Position numbers and translations under genes: made by a program. Below are positions 10,980 through 22,960 of a stretch of 64,000 bases of DNA, piece by piece (position 1 is the stretch's first letter; each line of letters opens with the position of its first letter). A model generated the notes under the pieces. It was not told the origin of the DNA, made no database searches, and saw only the letters and a program-made list of their open reading frames with translations. This DNA is from Topomyia yanbarensis (lineage: Eukaryota; Arthropoda; Insecta; Diptera; Culicidae), in the NCBI RefSeq assembly GCF_030247195.1, contig NC_080671.1, positions 411,690,044-411,754,043 on the forward strand, given 5' to 3'.

Positions 10980-11703
10980 ATATGTTAACGAAGATAGAAT
11001 CATCATTTCTATGGACGTATGTTGAAATTATAGTAATTCAGTTCAAATTCAGCCGCTCAGATAGAAAATGTATCAGTATTCCTTAATTCAAGTCAACTTT
11101 GTGGTGACTAATAGTTTCAACCCTTTTAGCTGGTATCCATTAGAGGCTTCTAGAAAATGAACATCCCTTTCTGAAAGAAAAAAATCATCGACATCATTCA
11201 ACCGTTCTCGACTTATCCTACACTCATTTTCCCCCTACTGGTATCGGACAGGTGCTACTCCCGAAAAACTTTTAATACACATTTACCAACCAGTTTAATC
11301 TTTTCATTTTCACTTGCTTAGCTCCACCGTTGAACCAAGCAAGTCTATTCGAGCAGGAAACGGCATAGGAGAAGGGCGTCTGTACCTACAGAAACCGGCA
11401 CAGACCCAGACGTCAGAAGGTACTCCGAGCACAGATCCACAGCTGCGCTGACTGGTGTAGCTTGCCGCATTATTGGGCTTATGTTTCGGGTTGGAACACC
11501 GATGAAATTGCTATTAATTGAAAACTTTTGATGTTAGAAATTAAATTAATTTTTGCGTTTCTAGCTCGAAGCAGGTGAGCCCCGGGGCAAGTGGTGACCC
11601 GTTTCAGCAGGTGGCTTTGGTTGGGCTAAGTGACCTCAAATGGGATAAATTTAGTGAGTGGATAAAAATTTTGTTTACTGAATAAGGGATTCAAAATAGA
11701 CAT
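10980..11703. other. Unassigned DNA
   Basis: No gene or bounded repeat recognised. If the minus-strand exon at 10654-10973 is real, upstream exons or intron would be expected here. Confidence 0.3.
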
Positions 11704-11705
11704 TA

Positions 11706-12102
11706 CACTCAAGTTTTTTTTTACGCGGTTTTTTTTTTTTGCGCGGTATTTTTTACGCGGTTTTTTTTTACGCGGATTTTGAAATTTACGCGGTTTTCAT
11801 TTACGCGGATTTTGAAATTTACGCGGTTTTCATTTACGCGGATTTTGAAATTTACGCGGTTTTCATTTACGCGGTTTTTGAAATTTACGCGGTTTTCATT
11901 TACGCGGATTTTGGAATTTACGCGGTATCCATCAATGAGGTTCCCTTTATCGCGGATTCTTAAATTTAAGTGGTCTTCATTTACGCGGATTTTGAAATTT
12001 ACGCGGTTTTCATTTACGCGGATTTTGAAATTTACGCGGTTTTCATTTACGCGGTTTTCATTTACGCGGCTCGTATCCCCCGCGTAAAAAAAAACCTGAG
12101 TG
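11706..12102. mobile_element. TA-flanked MITE filled with TTTACGCGG minisatellite
   Basis: Ends are CACTCAAGTTTTTTTT and, on the other strand, CACTCAGGTTTTTTTTT, each flanked by TA (11704-11705 and 12103-12104). The interior is an array of TTTACGCGG words. They alternate with TTTTCA and ATTTTGAAA spacers, with a repeated period of about 34 bases, and are interrupted once near 11930-11970. The array opens long repetitive frames on both strands (VNENRVNFKIR on minus, SFTRILKFTR on plus) that are not proteins. Confidence 0.75.
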
Positions 12103-12104
12103 TA

Positions 12105-13160
12105 TATGTACACTTGTAAACGAATACTACGACTAGTTAAAAATAAGGGAGCTTTCTGACACCGTCTTTAACCGCCATAAAATACAAAATGAGGCTTGCA
12201 TGCAAGTTGTATTGTGTACAAGCGTTAGCGCGAACGCTGCGAATTATGCAACTTGTTGATGACGATGACAACACAGAGAACAGACGTCCATCTCGAACGA
12301 AAAAGTTTTGTAAGAACAGTCTATTCCAGGTAATTGGAATAGCACCACCAGGTGCGCCACTTAGTTTGTCTAAATTGGCTACAAAGATTTCCAAATGGTC
12401 AATATACTTATAATTGGCATAGGCTGGAATGGTGGCGCTAGTGTTTAACGGGTGTTTGTTGAAATGTTTACACAAGTTTTTTGAACTTAATTATTACGTG
12501 ACGATAATGACGAATCATCAAATGCTATTTTTGGAAATACTTATGAATTAATTATTTCGGTTTAATATGTTTTAAAACACAATTAAACAACTGAACCGAA
12601 ATAAAATTTGTTCGCAATACGCAACCCTTAACTTTGACGCGAGACAGAAAACAACAACATCCTGAATAATACATATTATTACCGGATCCCTTCCTCTCGG
12701 ATACCAAAGTCACTGATCCTCGTTAATCAATTTACACAGCAATGAGCACAAGCTTCCCTTGTCTCTGTTCCATCTAAGCTTCAACGAAGCGTAAAAAAAT
12801 TCAGAAAGAAACGACACGCCAACCCAGTTCGATCCTTTTCCAATTTACAGTGCGTGGTGAGGGGGAGGAGGGGTAGCAGCAGCAAAGTACATCAGTTAAT
12901 TAAACTGATTTGGTACGCGATTTGTACGTCTTTATCCTTACAGGTTCCTGGCGGGCGCGAACTTTCGCATTCTCAGTTCTTTGTTCACCTACTCGTGGTG
13001 TCCATCGATGCGAAAACGACCGACGACGACGACGATGAAGGCGTCGACGAAGGACCGACAAGCAACATGTTAATGGAATTATGCTGGTCTCGGACAGTGA
13101 GCTATCGCGAAGCTGAGGCTCACATTAGCCGGGAGCTTCGACTTTGGAATTAAGTATCTA
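12105..13160. other. Unassigned DNA with a possible exon near 12945-13153
   Basis: A pyrimidine-rich acceptor (TATCCTTACAG near 12943) precedes an open stretch to TAA at about 13153. That stretch contains an aspartate run (DDDDDEGVDEGP). It is GC-richer than the surrounding DNA and could be an exon or untranslated region, but I recognise no domain and see no matching donor or start. The part before 12850 resembles dispersed repeat DNA. Confidence 0.2.
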
Positions 13161-14492
13161 ATTCAATTATCGGTTCATTGGGATTATAATTAGAACCGGG
13201 CGAGAGTGTTTGGATCAATAACAGACTACTGAACGCTAAAGATCCAGTCCGTAAATAGTTTAAATATTCTATTGTGAGATTAGTCCGATTTGGATGATTT
13301 ACTTTAGCACTGTTTTCATCATCAAAGGAATAAATTCTTCATGGGCTCTTGAACGTCAAGAAATATTCCTTTTTTATTTAAAATGTGTTTCGTTCCCTTT
13401 TAATTATTCCAGTGAATCAGTACAGAACATATTACAAACCATAAATCAGATGCCAACCACACAAGCACTCTAAAACTTATCCCGACAGCTGTAATGAATG
13501 TCTCCGGCAAAACTCGAAACTTGCACAAGTATAGCAAACCAAACTACAAACGACTTATTCAGCATATGGAAGCTGGAGGTTCGGGCAAAGCCGGCTCGAT
13601 TGTGTATCGCAAAGCCAAAACCATGTCGTCTGTGAAAACAAAAGTAATTTCATACACCACTGAAGACATTATCGTCAAGCTTGGCAGAATACTGCGCCTG
13701 GTCGTCCCGGAGCCAGAGCGAATATTTTTCCTATTCCCATGGTAGTTCCCCATTACTGGGAAACCCGGATCCCATGCGAGGATTAGTAGCCGACACGCTG
13801 ACTGTGTGTATCGGATTTTGCAAGCGCGTGGTACAAACTTTGCGTGCGTTATTCCGCTACGAACAGGGATCCTTTGGTCGTTCAGGCATGGCCTTTAGTA
13901 AATTACCAGCATCATCCCGATCAGGGATTCAGTACCGGGATAGTTTACTTCGTTCTGCTTGCTAGAATCAATATTGGACATAGAATTCATAATTTTGTTA
14001 TCGAAAGGGTTGGATCAAACATGCTATGAAGAGGGTATATTTTTGATAAGATATCTAAAATATGAAGGACATTCAAGTTTAGTGCTTTTCTAGTGGCCAG
14101 AACACATCCACATTGCCAAGGACTGGTGCAAAACTGTGGCTCACCCGAGCAAGGATCCATCACCTTAAGGAAACATCCAATACTGGCAGTATTTTGAAAA
14201 GTAGGGACAAGTTCGATATTTTGTGACGAAAGGAGCTGAGCAACGCAAAAATATTTCCGTTCTGATTTCAATTAATAAGGCGAAAACAAAATAGTTTTAC
14301 GGTATCGAAATGATTGAAGGATCGGCGGACAATGAATCGAATGCAGAAATACGACTCAAAATATCATATTTGGTAGGCAATCTACACATGTGGATGGGAC
14401 AATAATTTTTTCACGCATTAACAGTACACTGAATGGGGTCACTAGATCCATATTGTATGATATTCATATAACTTTGCGTTATTGGAATTAGA
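13160..14492. other. Unassigned DNA with a short coding-like stretch
   Basis: Positions 13494-13745 are open on the plus strand (83 codons, starting NVSGKTRNLHKYSKPN) and partly open on the minus strand. There is no recognised domain and no clear splice sites. Nothing else was identified. Confidence 0.2.
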
Positions 14493-14800
14493 GATGGTCG
14501 GGTTTCGATTTTTACGAACACGAACCCGAGAGCTTGAAATTGAAAAACCCGAACGCGACCCGAGCCCGGAATTTTAAAATGCGAAAAACCCGAACCCGGC
14601 CCGAGGCCGAACATTTTAAAATTTCAAACCCCGAACCCGATATTAAATATTTTGTAAAACCAGAGCCCGACCCGAACCCGATAATTTCAAAATTTAAAAA
14701 CCCGAACCCGATCCGAACCATAAAATTTATAATTTGAGAAATCGAATCTAAACCGGGCTTTTTAATACGGAGAACCGACCAAAGATTCCGAGGTTTTTTT
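14493..14800. repeat. CCCGAACCCGA-type repeat array, copy 1
   Basis: Words such as AACCCGAACCCG and GACCCGAGCCCG alternate with AATTTTAAAA-type spacers over about 250 bases. A second array of the same kind lies at 16155-16300 on the same strand. The arrays make proline/arginine-rich open frames that are not genes. The repeat resembles a mobile element interior or minisatellite, but no terminal repeats were found. Confidence 0.65.
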
Positions 14801-16154
14801 AATTTTAGGAACCCGAGCTAGATGCAAGGCTTATCCAAACGAATTATAGAATCATTCGAACCTAAAGTAGCACCATACACGTCCTATTATATCTACCTAT
14901 AACAAAACGAGAGGAATTGGCATTTATATTTACTATTATTGAACGTAGAAGTTGTAATCTCCATCCGGATCCAGGGGGAGGGTCCTGGTGGTCCGCCCCC
15001 ATCCGAAAATTTTTAACTTCTTGATAAATTTCAAAATAGTTTCTATTTTAAATTCGTTCTAAATTCAAAATCATTTCAAACCAGATTCAACCACCGAAAC
15101 TGATTTTAATTAAATGAGGATATTACATATTACGTATTGTACAACGAACATTTCAAATTTTGTCAATTGGCTCTTCCTATTCGACAGTTTACATGACGTC
15201 ACCCGCGTTACTGGTTGATACAGTCAAACTTGTGTCGAAGGGTGTCAACCAAGATTCTCTGACACATTCTTGATGTCACATCATTGACTAGTACGGATGC
15301 TTCGACATCTCCAATAAAGTTCTCGGAACGACTCCAGATTTTTACAAATCCGCTCATGGCTTGAACAGAACACACAATATTTTTACGATCAATTCATTAA
15401 AATCGTGAAAATCGTGACAATAATGTATTTTCATCAAAGAATCCGGATCATACAACGGACCAGCCCTGGGACAATCTGACAGAAAGTGCTTGTTTCATAT
15501 ATGAACCACTGATTTCATAGTGGCGCTAGTATACCATTACCATATGAGTACTACAGACACTTTATACAGAGACTAGCGAATTGTCAAAAAGTGCAGCCAA
15601 ACGGACTATCAAAAGATGCAGCCAAACGAGCATGAGGGTATTGAGAGGGGAAGTAAATGACCATGCAAAGTTAATGGCATCATCCATGATGCCAGGAAAT
15701 GTCGCTGTTGCTGCTTGCTAGTTTTACTGTTTTTGTCTCCGGAAGTCTGCGTATAAAGTATCTATAATGAGTACCATCGTTGATAGATTGTCTAGAATAA
15801 CGCTTGAACCAATATTTTCCGACAAATTTACTTTAACTTGATTTATTGATGATTATCATAAAAATTAAATCGCTTAGAGATTTTAGACGCGAAACACTTA
15901 TTGTTGAATGCTATCTCATTAAATAAAATAAAATAATTCGAGCTGTTTGCGAATCTGAAAAGAAGAAATTTTTTATATAAATAAAAGTACAATATTCGAG
16001 CATCAGAAAATTTGACGAATTCTTGCGGTAAAAAAAATAGTACAATTTTCTGTGTCATCCATTCGTATACGAAGTAAAGTCAAATACTACAAAAGGAGAC
16101 TGGGTGTTGTGGATAGACGTAAACAGCATCAAAAAATGGTTGGGTGTGATCTGT
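14800..16154. other. Unassigned DNA with a small inverted repeat
   Basis: An imperfect inverted pair lies at about 15545-15573 and 15737-15767 (GAGTACTACAGACACTTTAT against ATAAAGTATCTATAATGAGTAC). Two direct copies of TGCAGCCAAACG lie between. No gene was recognised. Confidence 0.35.
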
Positions 16155-16300
16155 TCAAAACCCGAATCCGACCCGAATCCGAAAATTCAAAATTCGAAAA
16201 GCCCGAGCCCAAGCCCGACCCGAAAGTTTAAAATTTCAAAAACCGGGCCCGTCCCGAACCCGAGAAATTCAAATTTGAAAACCCGAAACCAAGTTCCAAT
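16155..16300. repeat. CCCGAACCCGA-type repeat array, copy 2
   Basis: Same word structure as the array at 14493-14800 (ACCCGAATCCGACCCGAATC, then AAAATTTCAAAA spacers). Two arrays 1.5 kb apart on one strand suggest either a dispersed family or an ancient segmental duplication. Confidence 0.6.
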
Positions 16301-16564
16301 TATTATTATATTACACTTTCAATGGAAAATCAAACTTATATGGATATCAAATAGAATATTGCATTCCTCTTAAATTCGTTAAAATTGAAAACTGATAACA
16401 TGAAGATTTCAAAATGGTCACCAAGTTATACACCCATGTGGGATCTGCTACAATGAAGGCGCTAATTTTTGACGGATATTCGTTCAAATGTTCACACAAG
16501 TAGAGAAGACCGGGGCAAGTCGATACAAAATTTGTCCCTTAGACTATAAGGAATTCGACGAACG

Positions 16565-16715
16565 GCTTTGGGGATGTTTAGTTCATTCACTTTGAAGGGA
16601 ATTGAGAACTACAGTTCTTTTCAATAAAACTTTTGTTCATTAATTCACTTCTTAGAGCTAGTTCATTTTAACCATTCGAGAACGAATGGCCCATCGTTAC
16701 TCTCTATATTCGTCC
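16565..16715. mobile_element. Fragment of the TAGAGATGGGC hAT MITE family
   Basis: The stretch shares TTCACTTTGAAGGGAATTGA-like sequence and the terminal GAACGAATGGCCCATC with the complete element at 59406-59947. The outer end is degraded and no target duplication is seen, so it is a relic. Confidence 0.6.
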
Positions 16716-16989
16716 ATTCAAAAACGAGCAAAAATATTGTGTTTATGCTTGTGTGACCACCCCTGGTTACTACTCCGTTATTGATCGTGACTAGCCAGTC
16801 CCGAACGTAGATTGAAGCAGAAAAGGGAGTGTTAGTCCGACACTAGTTTTTGCGAGAGGCTGTACATACTGCTGCGCACTCTACAAGTCCCACGGGAGAG
16901 GAGAGATTGATAGTAGAGATTGGGGTTCGTTTCAAAACTATGCTGAAGTTCGCGCGCGCTTCAAGATTTTAGGAGACTCATTAGAAATT

Positions 16990-17644
16990 CAATAGCAGCC
17001 TATGGGAACGTTGCACCTTTTATTTGGGACTAAGTTTGTGGAAATCGGTTCAGCCATCTCTGAGAAAAGTGAGTGAGATTGTGTACGCGTCAGTGGTGCA
17101 ATTTTTCATTTTCAAATGCCAACTTTCAGTTCAATCAAACCCAACCATGATTCAAATTCAAAGCCTCCCTCAATCATTCACTTTCAAGTTGGCGGGATTT
17201 TCATAACTGAATCGTACGTCTTCATTTCAAATTGATGCTTTTTCATTCACCAACCAAAGCTGTCATCTGCTCTGTAGAGGCCAGTTTAGGTTAAATGTCG
17301 TCATGTTTTGCGTTTTCAAGCTTACATGGACAGTAAGAACTATGTTCAGAGTAGTTTTGCTTGAAAAACCTAGTCAATACCCCAGTAAAGAGATATTCAC
17401 AGAGTCAATGAAATTGAAAATGAATGGAAAATGATTGAGCAGGCCGGCTGTTTGAATGAATAATGGAAACGAACAACTGCGAATTGAACATAGTAGGGCA
17501 TGATTTGAGAATTTTTCCTCCTTCAAGTTCAAAACAAACTGTTGAAAATTTGCAGCTCTGGTACGCGTCCACACACATACGCACAAACACACACACATAC
17601 ACACACATACATACATACATACACAGACGTTTGCCGGAACTCCG
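16990..17644 (+). repeat. Microsatellite-bearing interspersed repeat, 5' part (split by R1-like element)
   Basis: The body around 17010-17090 has the phrases TTTATTTGGGACTAAGTTTG and GAAATCGGTTCAGCCATCTCTG. It is followed after an unrelated stretch by (AC)n/(ATAC)n at about 17570-17624 and then AGACGTTTGCCG. The other half resumes at 22961 with AGACATTTGCCGAACTCGAC. An uninterrupted relative lies at 41585-41810 (TTTGGAACTAATTTC, GATCGGTTCAACGG, ACACAC tract, then AGACATTGTCC and GAGTCGATTGGTATATGAGA). Confidence 0.6.
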
Positions 17645-18167
17645 CTAGTGAATGACGGATCTTAATAGTAGCATGTCTGTAATAACATACGTACCTGGAA
17701 CTATTGAAAACCAGAGCTACAGGTTCAAAGCCCTGGTAAAGGAGGATGGGGGTGATGGTCTGGGCCGCGGTCATCACATAAAGCAAAATAGGTCATAACC
17801 CCAACTCCAAGGCGTGAAGCGACCCGTGCCGAGGGATGAGTGATCGAGGGGGTGAAAAAGATGCTCGATCGTGAACGGAGCCTGTGGGGTACCTGGGCAA
17901 CCCTCACAGTAAGCGTCCATTACCACGTTACTGCGGAGCTCTGGCGTGGCGGACTTTTCCTTCTCGCACAACTCGTGGGTATCAACATGGAAGTGAACAA
18001 AAATAAAAAACAACAAACAAACGGAGGTGCCGAACCCCTTTGCTAGAGGTGGTTTGGCGAGGTGGGGAGAGTAGTGGAGCGACGAGTGCTGTATCCGACA
18101 GCACCAGTGACCCCCAGCAGTGGTAGAAAATAGCCCTACAAACGCGCTGGACGGGTCACTATCCGCG

Positions 18168-19440
18168 ATGCGTAAAGTGCTGGGGCAGCTCAATGCAATA
18201 ATCGAGTTCACTAGCGCAAAACAAAATACAAGCAAGGAGCTGAAACAGAGCCTGCTGTTCGTGTCGAAAGCTGTTCGTGTCGCAAGATAGGAACAGCAGG
18301 CTTGCGCCAAGAGGGTGGAATGTCGGGAGAAGTCCAACAGAGAAACCCAGACAGTGGCCTCCAAGAGGGAGGAAAAAGAGAAGGCCGACGTTAGTACCCA
18401 GTCCCCTTTCCCTTCTATGGAGCAGCCATGTCGCTCGAAGCGGCGGCTGAGTTCCCCTCGCAGGGCAAAGGCAAGCGCAAGACGGCGTCGAACGCGAAGC
18501 GCTCTAGGAGGTCCCCAGGTGAGGGTGAAAAAACCAACACCACACGGCGTGTAACCGTCACGGCCAAACGCCGTTTGGTCGAGGGAAACCGGGGCAAGAA
18601 TGACCCCGCTGGGCAAAGAGAAGGTACCAGCAACTCGGTGCAACCGGGGCAGGGGGGCGTAAACCCCCTGGACGCTGGTTACCAAGAAGAAGCAGGCACC
18701 GACACTGCATGTACCGCGGCTCGCGAAGAAGGCCAGGGACAGAGGCGAGGCCTTGTGGTTAAAAACCGACAAGGACAAATACGCCGACGTCCTAAAGTCG
18801 ATGAGAGCGGCCGAAAGCCTCTCGACCCTCGGGCAAGACGTGCGCAGCGTGAGACGCACCAACACAGGCGAAATGCTTCTGGTGCTGAAGCGAGGCGCAC
18901 AATCTAGTGCGTTGTATAAGGCCTTGGCCCAAGAGGTCCTGGGTGAAGGCGTCCAGGTCAGATCGTCAGGGGCGGAAATGACTCTCCAGTGCAAGCATCT
19001 GGACGAGTTCACACCCGCAGACGATGTCGTCGCAGCCGTCAAGGAGCAATGCGACGTGACAATCGAGCGGGCCTCTGTGCGTTTTAGAGGGGGACCCTCC
19101 AGCACCCAAGTAGCCTACCTCAGGCTACTGAAGACGGATGCCAAAAAGGTAACCGTGAAAGGTAAACTGAAGATCGGCTGGTCGGTATGTCCAATTAGCA
19201 TACCCCAGCCGCCTTCAGTGGATAGGTGCTATCGGTGTCTTGAGTCCGGCCATAAATCTTACGAGTGTAAGGCCACAGACAGGAGCAAACTATGTCATCG
19301 CTGCGGCGAGGAGGGGCATAAGAAGCGGGGTTGCACTAAGGCACACAGGCCTTATCTGCACCGCTAAGAAACAAGCCCGTAATCATGCTATGGGCGGACC
19401 TTCGTGTCTCTTCGGTGAGGCAAATAAGAAGAAGCCGTGA
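18168..19440 (+). pseudogene. ORF1 (gag-like, zinc knuckles) of the R1-like element, frameshifted
   Basis: The N-terminal part starts near the ATG at 18168 and hits TAG at 18288-18290, right after a duplicated CTGTTCGTGTCG. Basic, lysine- and arginine-rich stretches continue in two frames to about 18745. The conserved C-terminal half is open at 18753-19367. It contains KYADVLKSMRAAESL, DEFTPADDVVAAVKEQ and VAYLRL, then two CCHC knuckles: CYRCLESGHKSYEC and CHRCGEEGHKKRGC. A frame change near 19350 leads to the last knuckle remnant NHAMGGPSC, ending at TGA 19438-19440. ORF1 proteins of this type bind element RNA and enter the nucleus with it. The count of frame breaks is at least three. Confidence 0.8.
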
Positions 19441-22271
19441 ACGTTACACAGCTAAATCTTAACCATTGTGCAGCAGCTCAACAGCTGCTGTGGCAGTTGG
19501 TCTCGGAGTCGAGGACAGATGTCGCCCTCCTATCAGACCCGTACAACATCCCTCCTGGCAACGGCAATTGGGTGTCGGACGGGTCTGGAATGGTGGCAAT
19601 CTGTACAACGGGACGGTTCTTGGTTCAAGAGGTAATACACTCCTCCGCCGAGGGTGTTGCGATTGCCAAGATCAATGGTGTGTTCTATTGCAGCTGCTAC
19701 GCTCCACCAAGGTGGCCCATAGAACAGTTCAGCCAGATGATCGACGGGCTCTCGTCAGACCTAGTGGGCCGGAAACAGTGGAGGGAGGCAGCCGCTGTAC
19801 AAATAGCAGGGGCCAAGCGCTAATGGAGGCGCTTGCGAAACTCGATACTGTGCTAGCTAACAATGGCTCCGCTAGTACATTCCGTAGAAACGGGATGGAG
19901 GCGTGGATTGACGTAACATTTGCCAGCCCGAGTCTGGTTCCAGGCATGGAATGGAGGGTAGACGAAGGCTACACCCATAGCGATCATTTAGCAATCCGCT
20001 TTAGGATCAACTATGGTGTACAGTATCCGAGGGCGGGAGATCCCTGTCAGGTATGCGGGTGGAAGTCCAATCACTTCGACAGCGAAGCTTTCACCGCGGC
20101 CCTGGGACTGGAGGCCAACACCGACAGTCTAAGCGGGGATGCGCTGGTAGCTGTTCTACCACGCGCGTGCGACGCCACTATGCCGAGAAAAACGCTGCCA
20201 AGAAACGGCAGATGCCCGGTATACTGATGGAGTGGCGAGATTGCAGCTCTACGATCAGCCTACCTCAGAGCTAGACGTTGCAAGATGCAAGATGCAAGAG
20301 GATGCAAGAGAGAACCGCCGTGAAGTGTTTCGAGCTGCGAAATTGGCCCTTAACAAGGCCATTAGAAGCAGCAAGAGAGCGTGTTTCGACAACCTGTGTG
20401 AGAGTGCGAACGCGAATCCGTGGGGTGACGCCTAGAGGATCATGATGGCCAAGACGAAAGGGGGCTCTTCACCCCCAGAACGGTCTCCGGACCGGTTGGC
20501 GACGATTATCGAAGTACTCTTCCCGTCTCGAGCCACAAGCCCCTAGCCACCTGCACTACGAGACAGTGCGGGCACGGCCGAAATGATGGCTCCGGTGACG
20601 AATGAAGAACTACTCACAGTGGCTAAATCCCTAGCAATGAACAAAGCTCCAGGGCCGGACGGAGTTCTAAACCGCGCTCTCAAGGCAGCGATCATAGCGA
20701 ACCCGAACATGATCAGGCTAGCTATGCAGAGATGCCTTGACGAGTGTCGTTTCCCCGATAGATCTAAAATGCAGAAATTGGTGCTGCTGCCGAAGCCCGG
20801 GAAGCCGCCAGGCGACCCATCGGCGTACAGACCAATCTGTCTGATCGACACGACTGGCAAACAGCTTGAGAGGATCATCCTTAACAGGCCAACCCCGTAC
20901 GCAGAAGGTACACACGGCCTGTCAAGCAACCAGTTTGGCTTTCGGAAGGGTAAGTCCACAGTGGACGCTCTCAACTCAGTGATAAAGACTGCGGAAATAG
21001 CAATCCAACGAAAAAAGCGAGGCATTCGATACTGTGCGTTAGTGACAATGGACGTGAAGAACGCATTCAACAGCGCAAGCTGGGATGCCATCGCGCTCTC
21101 GTTACACCGGCTTAGCCTACCGGTGGGTCTGTACCGGATCTTGGAAAGTTACTTCCAGAACCGCGTACTGCTATACGAGACCGCTGCCGGTCAGAAAATG
21201 GTTCCGATCACCGCCGAAGTTCCGCAGGGCTCGATCCTAGGCCCGGTGCTATGGAACCTCATGTATGACGGGGTTCTGAGACTGAAGTTCCCTCCTGGGG
21301 TCAAGATCGTCGGCTTTGCTGACGACGTAACCTTGGAGGTCTACGGGGAGTCAATCCCTGAGGTAGAACTAACCGCAGAACACGCGATCAACACGGTGGA
21401 GGAATGGATGAGCGCGAGAGACCTGGAGCTCGCTCATCATAAGACGGAGGTAGTTATCGTCAACAACCGCAAGTCGGCACAACATGCAGTTATCCATGTG
21501 GGAGAAGTCGCGATCACTTCACAGCGAAGTCTGAAGTCTCTCGGAGTCATTATAGACGACAAGCTGACCTTCGGCAGCCATGTCGACTGTACATGCAAGA
21601 GAGCGTCGACTGCTGTTGCGGCACTATCGAGGATAGGTAACCAGTTACCTACAGAAACTGGAGAGCACCTACCGCGTGATGTGCCTCAGAGTGATATCTG
21701 CCTACCGCACGGTATCACACGATGCATCCTGCGTGATAGCGAGCATGATGCCAGTCAAACTGGTCATTCGGGAAGATGAGGAGTGTTTCGAGCTACGTGG
21801 AAATAGAGGAGCCCGCGAGCACACCAGGGTGACCTCGGTCGCCAGATGGCAGCGTGAGTGGGATAACTCCTCGAAAGGTGGTGGACCCACCGACTGATAC
21901 CTAACATATCGAGCTGGGTGGGAAGACCCCATGGGGAAGTTCACTTCCACCTGACACAATTCCTGTCAGGCCATGGCTGCTTCCGACAGTATCTGCACAG
22001 GTTCGGGCACGTGGAGGTCCCAGCCTGCCCGTACTGCCCAGGTGTAGACGAAACTGCCGAACACATACTGTTCGTATGTCCTCGGTTCGACGTCGAAAGA
22101 AGAGCAATGCTTGACGTCTGTGGCTGGGACACAACCCCTGATACCCTTATTCAGCGGATGTGTCAATCGGTGGAGAAGTGGAACGCAGTCTCGGCTGCTA
22201 CCACCCAGATTGGCTGTAGGCTACAGGTAATCTGGCGAACCGAGCAACAGACGACGGGCACGGCTAACTAG
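19437..22271 (+). pseudogene. ORF2 (endonuclease and reverse transcriptase) of the R1-like element, broken
   Basis: ORF2 begins where ORF1 stops: the overlap reads GTGA, so the usual ATG is a GTG at 19437. The AP-type endonuclease starts in one frame (NVTQLNLNHCAAAQQLL). It shifts near 19800, and its end, with the THSDHLAI motif, lies near 19970. In-frame TAG stops lie at 20433-20435 and 20544-20546. The RT domain is open at 20583-21779 with KAPGPDG, PSAYRPICL, FGFRKGKSTVDAL, MDVKNAFN, PQGSILGPVLWN and the catalytic FADD at about 21315. Past 21630 sequence is lost or shifted, and the next frame (21676-21890) ends before a last frame at 21918-22271. That last frame holds the C-terminal zinc motif CPYCPGVDETAEHILFVC. 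The nick-and-copy function is known for the family; this copy is inactive. Confidence 0.85.
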
Positions 22272-22960
22272 TGATTGGTTAGTGGGAGCGAAAAAGGCCG
22301 AGCGCAAAAAAGGGAGTGAATGGTCTGTTCATGCTGAGACAGGTTTGGCGCAGCGACTGGCAATCGCGTAAGGGGTAAACCCAGCCACCCCGAAGCAAGG
22401 CAGATGAGCGAGTTTATAGGCGTATAAGTGGACTGCCTCATGCCAAGATGGGAGGGTCGTAGCGTAGTATGTTGGGACTTAGTAATCGATGCCTCGTGGC
22501 GTGGCAGAGGAGTGAAAGGGTGAGCATCCAAGTCAGTCTCACACGGCATGTTAAGGGTGAGCACAAAAGTCAGCATCACATGGCATGGTAGAGGCGAGCA
22601 CAAAAGTATGCCTAGCAAGGAATGAAAAAGGCGAGCACAAAACTCAGCCTCATGTGGAGTGTTAGAGAGTGAATCAAGGTGCGATAGAGAGAGCACCCAA
22701 GTAAGCCTCATACAGGACGTATGAACGCATGAGCGAGAGTGAATGAGTACATCAAGTACAGCCATCCCCCAGAAGTAATACCGAGAGGTAGTTCCTGGGG
22801 AGAACGATGGCGGAGCCCAATGGAGTTTAGTCGGTATTAACGGCAGCGTCACCATTCGAGCCCGACTCGCCCCCAGTACACCCCGTGTGGTAGCTTAGAC
22901 ACCTACCAATAGCACGTGTACTGGGTTAGTACGTAAACAGTCTTCTCAATTGTAAAAAAA
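22272..22960 (+). repeat. 3' region of R1-like element with degenerate internal repeats
   Basis: Between about 22520 and 22740 the phrase GAGCACAAAAGTCAGCCTCA recurs in variant forms at roughly 35-45 base spacing. The rest, ending CCATTCGAGCCCGAC, then GTGTACTGGG and TTGTAAAAAAA, is the family 3' terminus. A second copy of this same region lies at about 51650-52137, inside the LTR retrotransposon. Repeats in 3' untranslated regions may help reverse transcriptase recognise its template; that is inference. Confidence 0.75.

Larger units (their letters stand above)
17645..22960 (+). mobile_element. R1-like non-LTR retrotransposon, full length but broken
   Basis: A 5.3 kb element with an untranslated leader (17645 to about 18167), ORF1 (18168-19440), ORF2 (19437-22271), a roughly 690-bp 3' region and a short terminal A-run (22954-22960). 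The flanks AGACGTTTGCCGGAACTC (17625-17642) and AGACATTTGCCGAACTC (22961-22977) are an imperfect target duplication of about 17 bp. It sits directly after an (ACAY)n microsatellite, the kind of target used by some R1-clade lineages (Waldo- and Mino-type). GC content is clearly higher than in the surroundings. Several frameshifts and stops in both reading frames mean this copy cannot encode working proteins. The clade is inferred from gene order, zinc-knuckle ORF1 and RT motifs. Confidence 0.85.

Noticed and set aside
11721..12113. Repetitive 'protein' frames on both strands (VNENRVNFKIR, SFTRILKFTR)
   Set aside because: They are products of the TTTACGCGG minisatellite inside a MITE.
17774..19105. 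Minus-strand open frame of 443 codons
   Set aside because: It is the mirror of ORF1 of the R1-like element. Its length comes from high GC in the sense frame and it shows no domain of its own.
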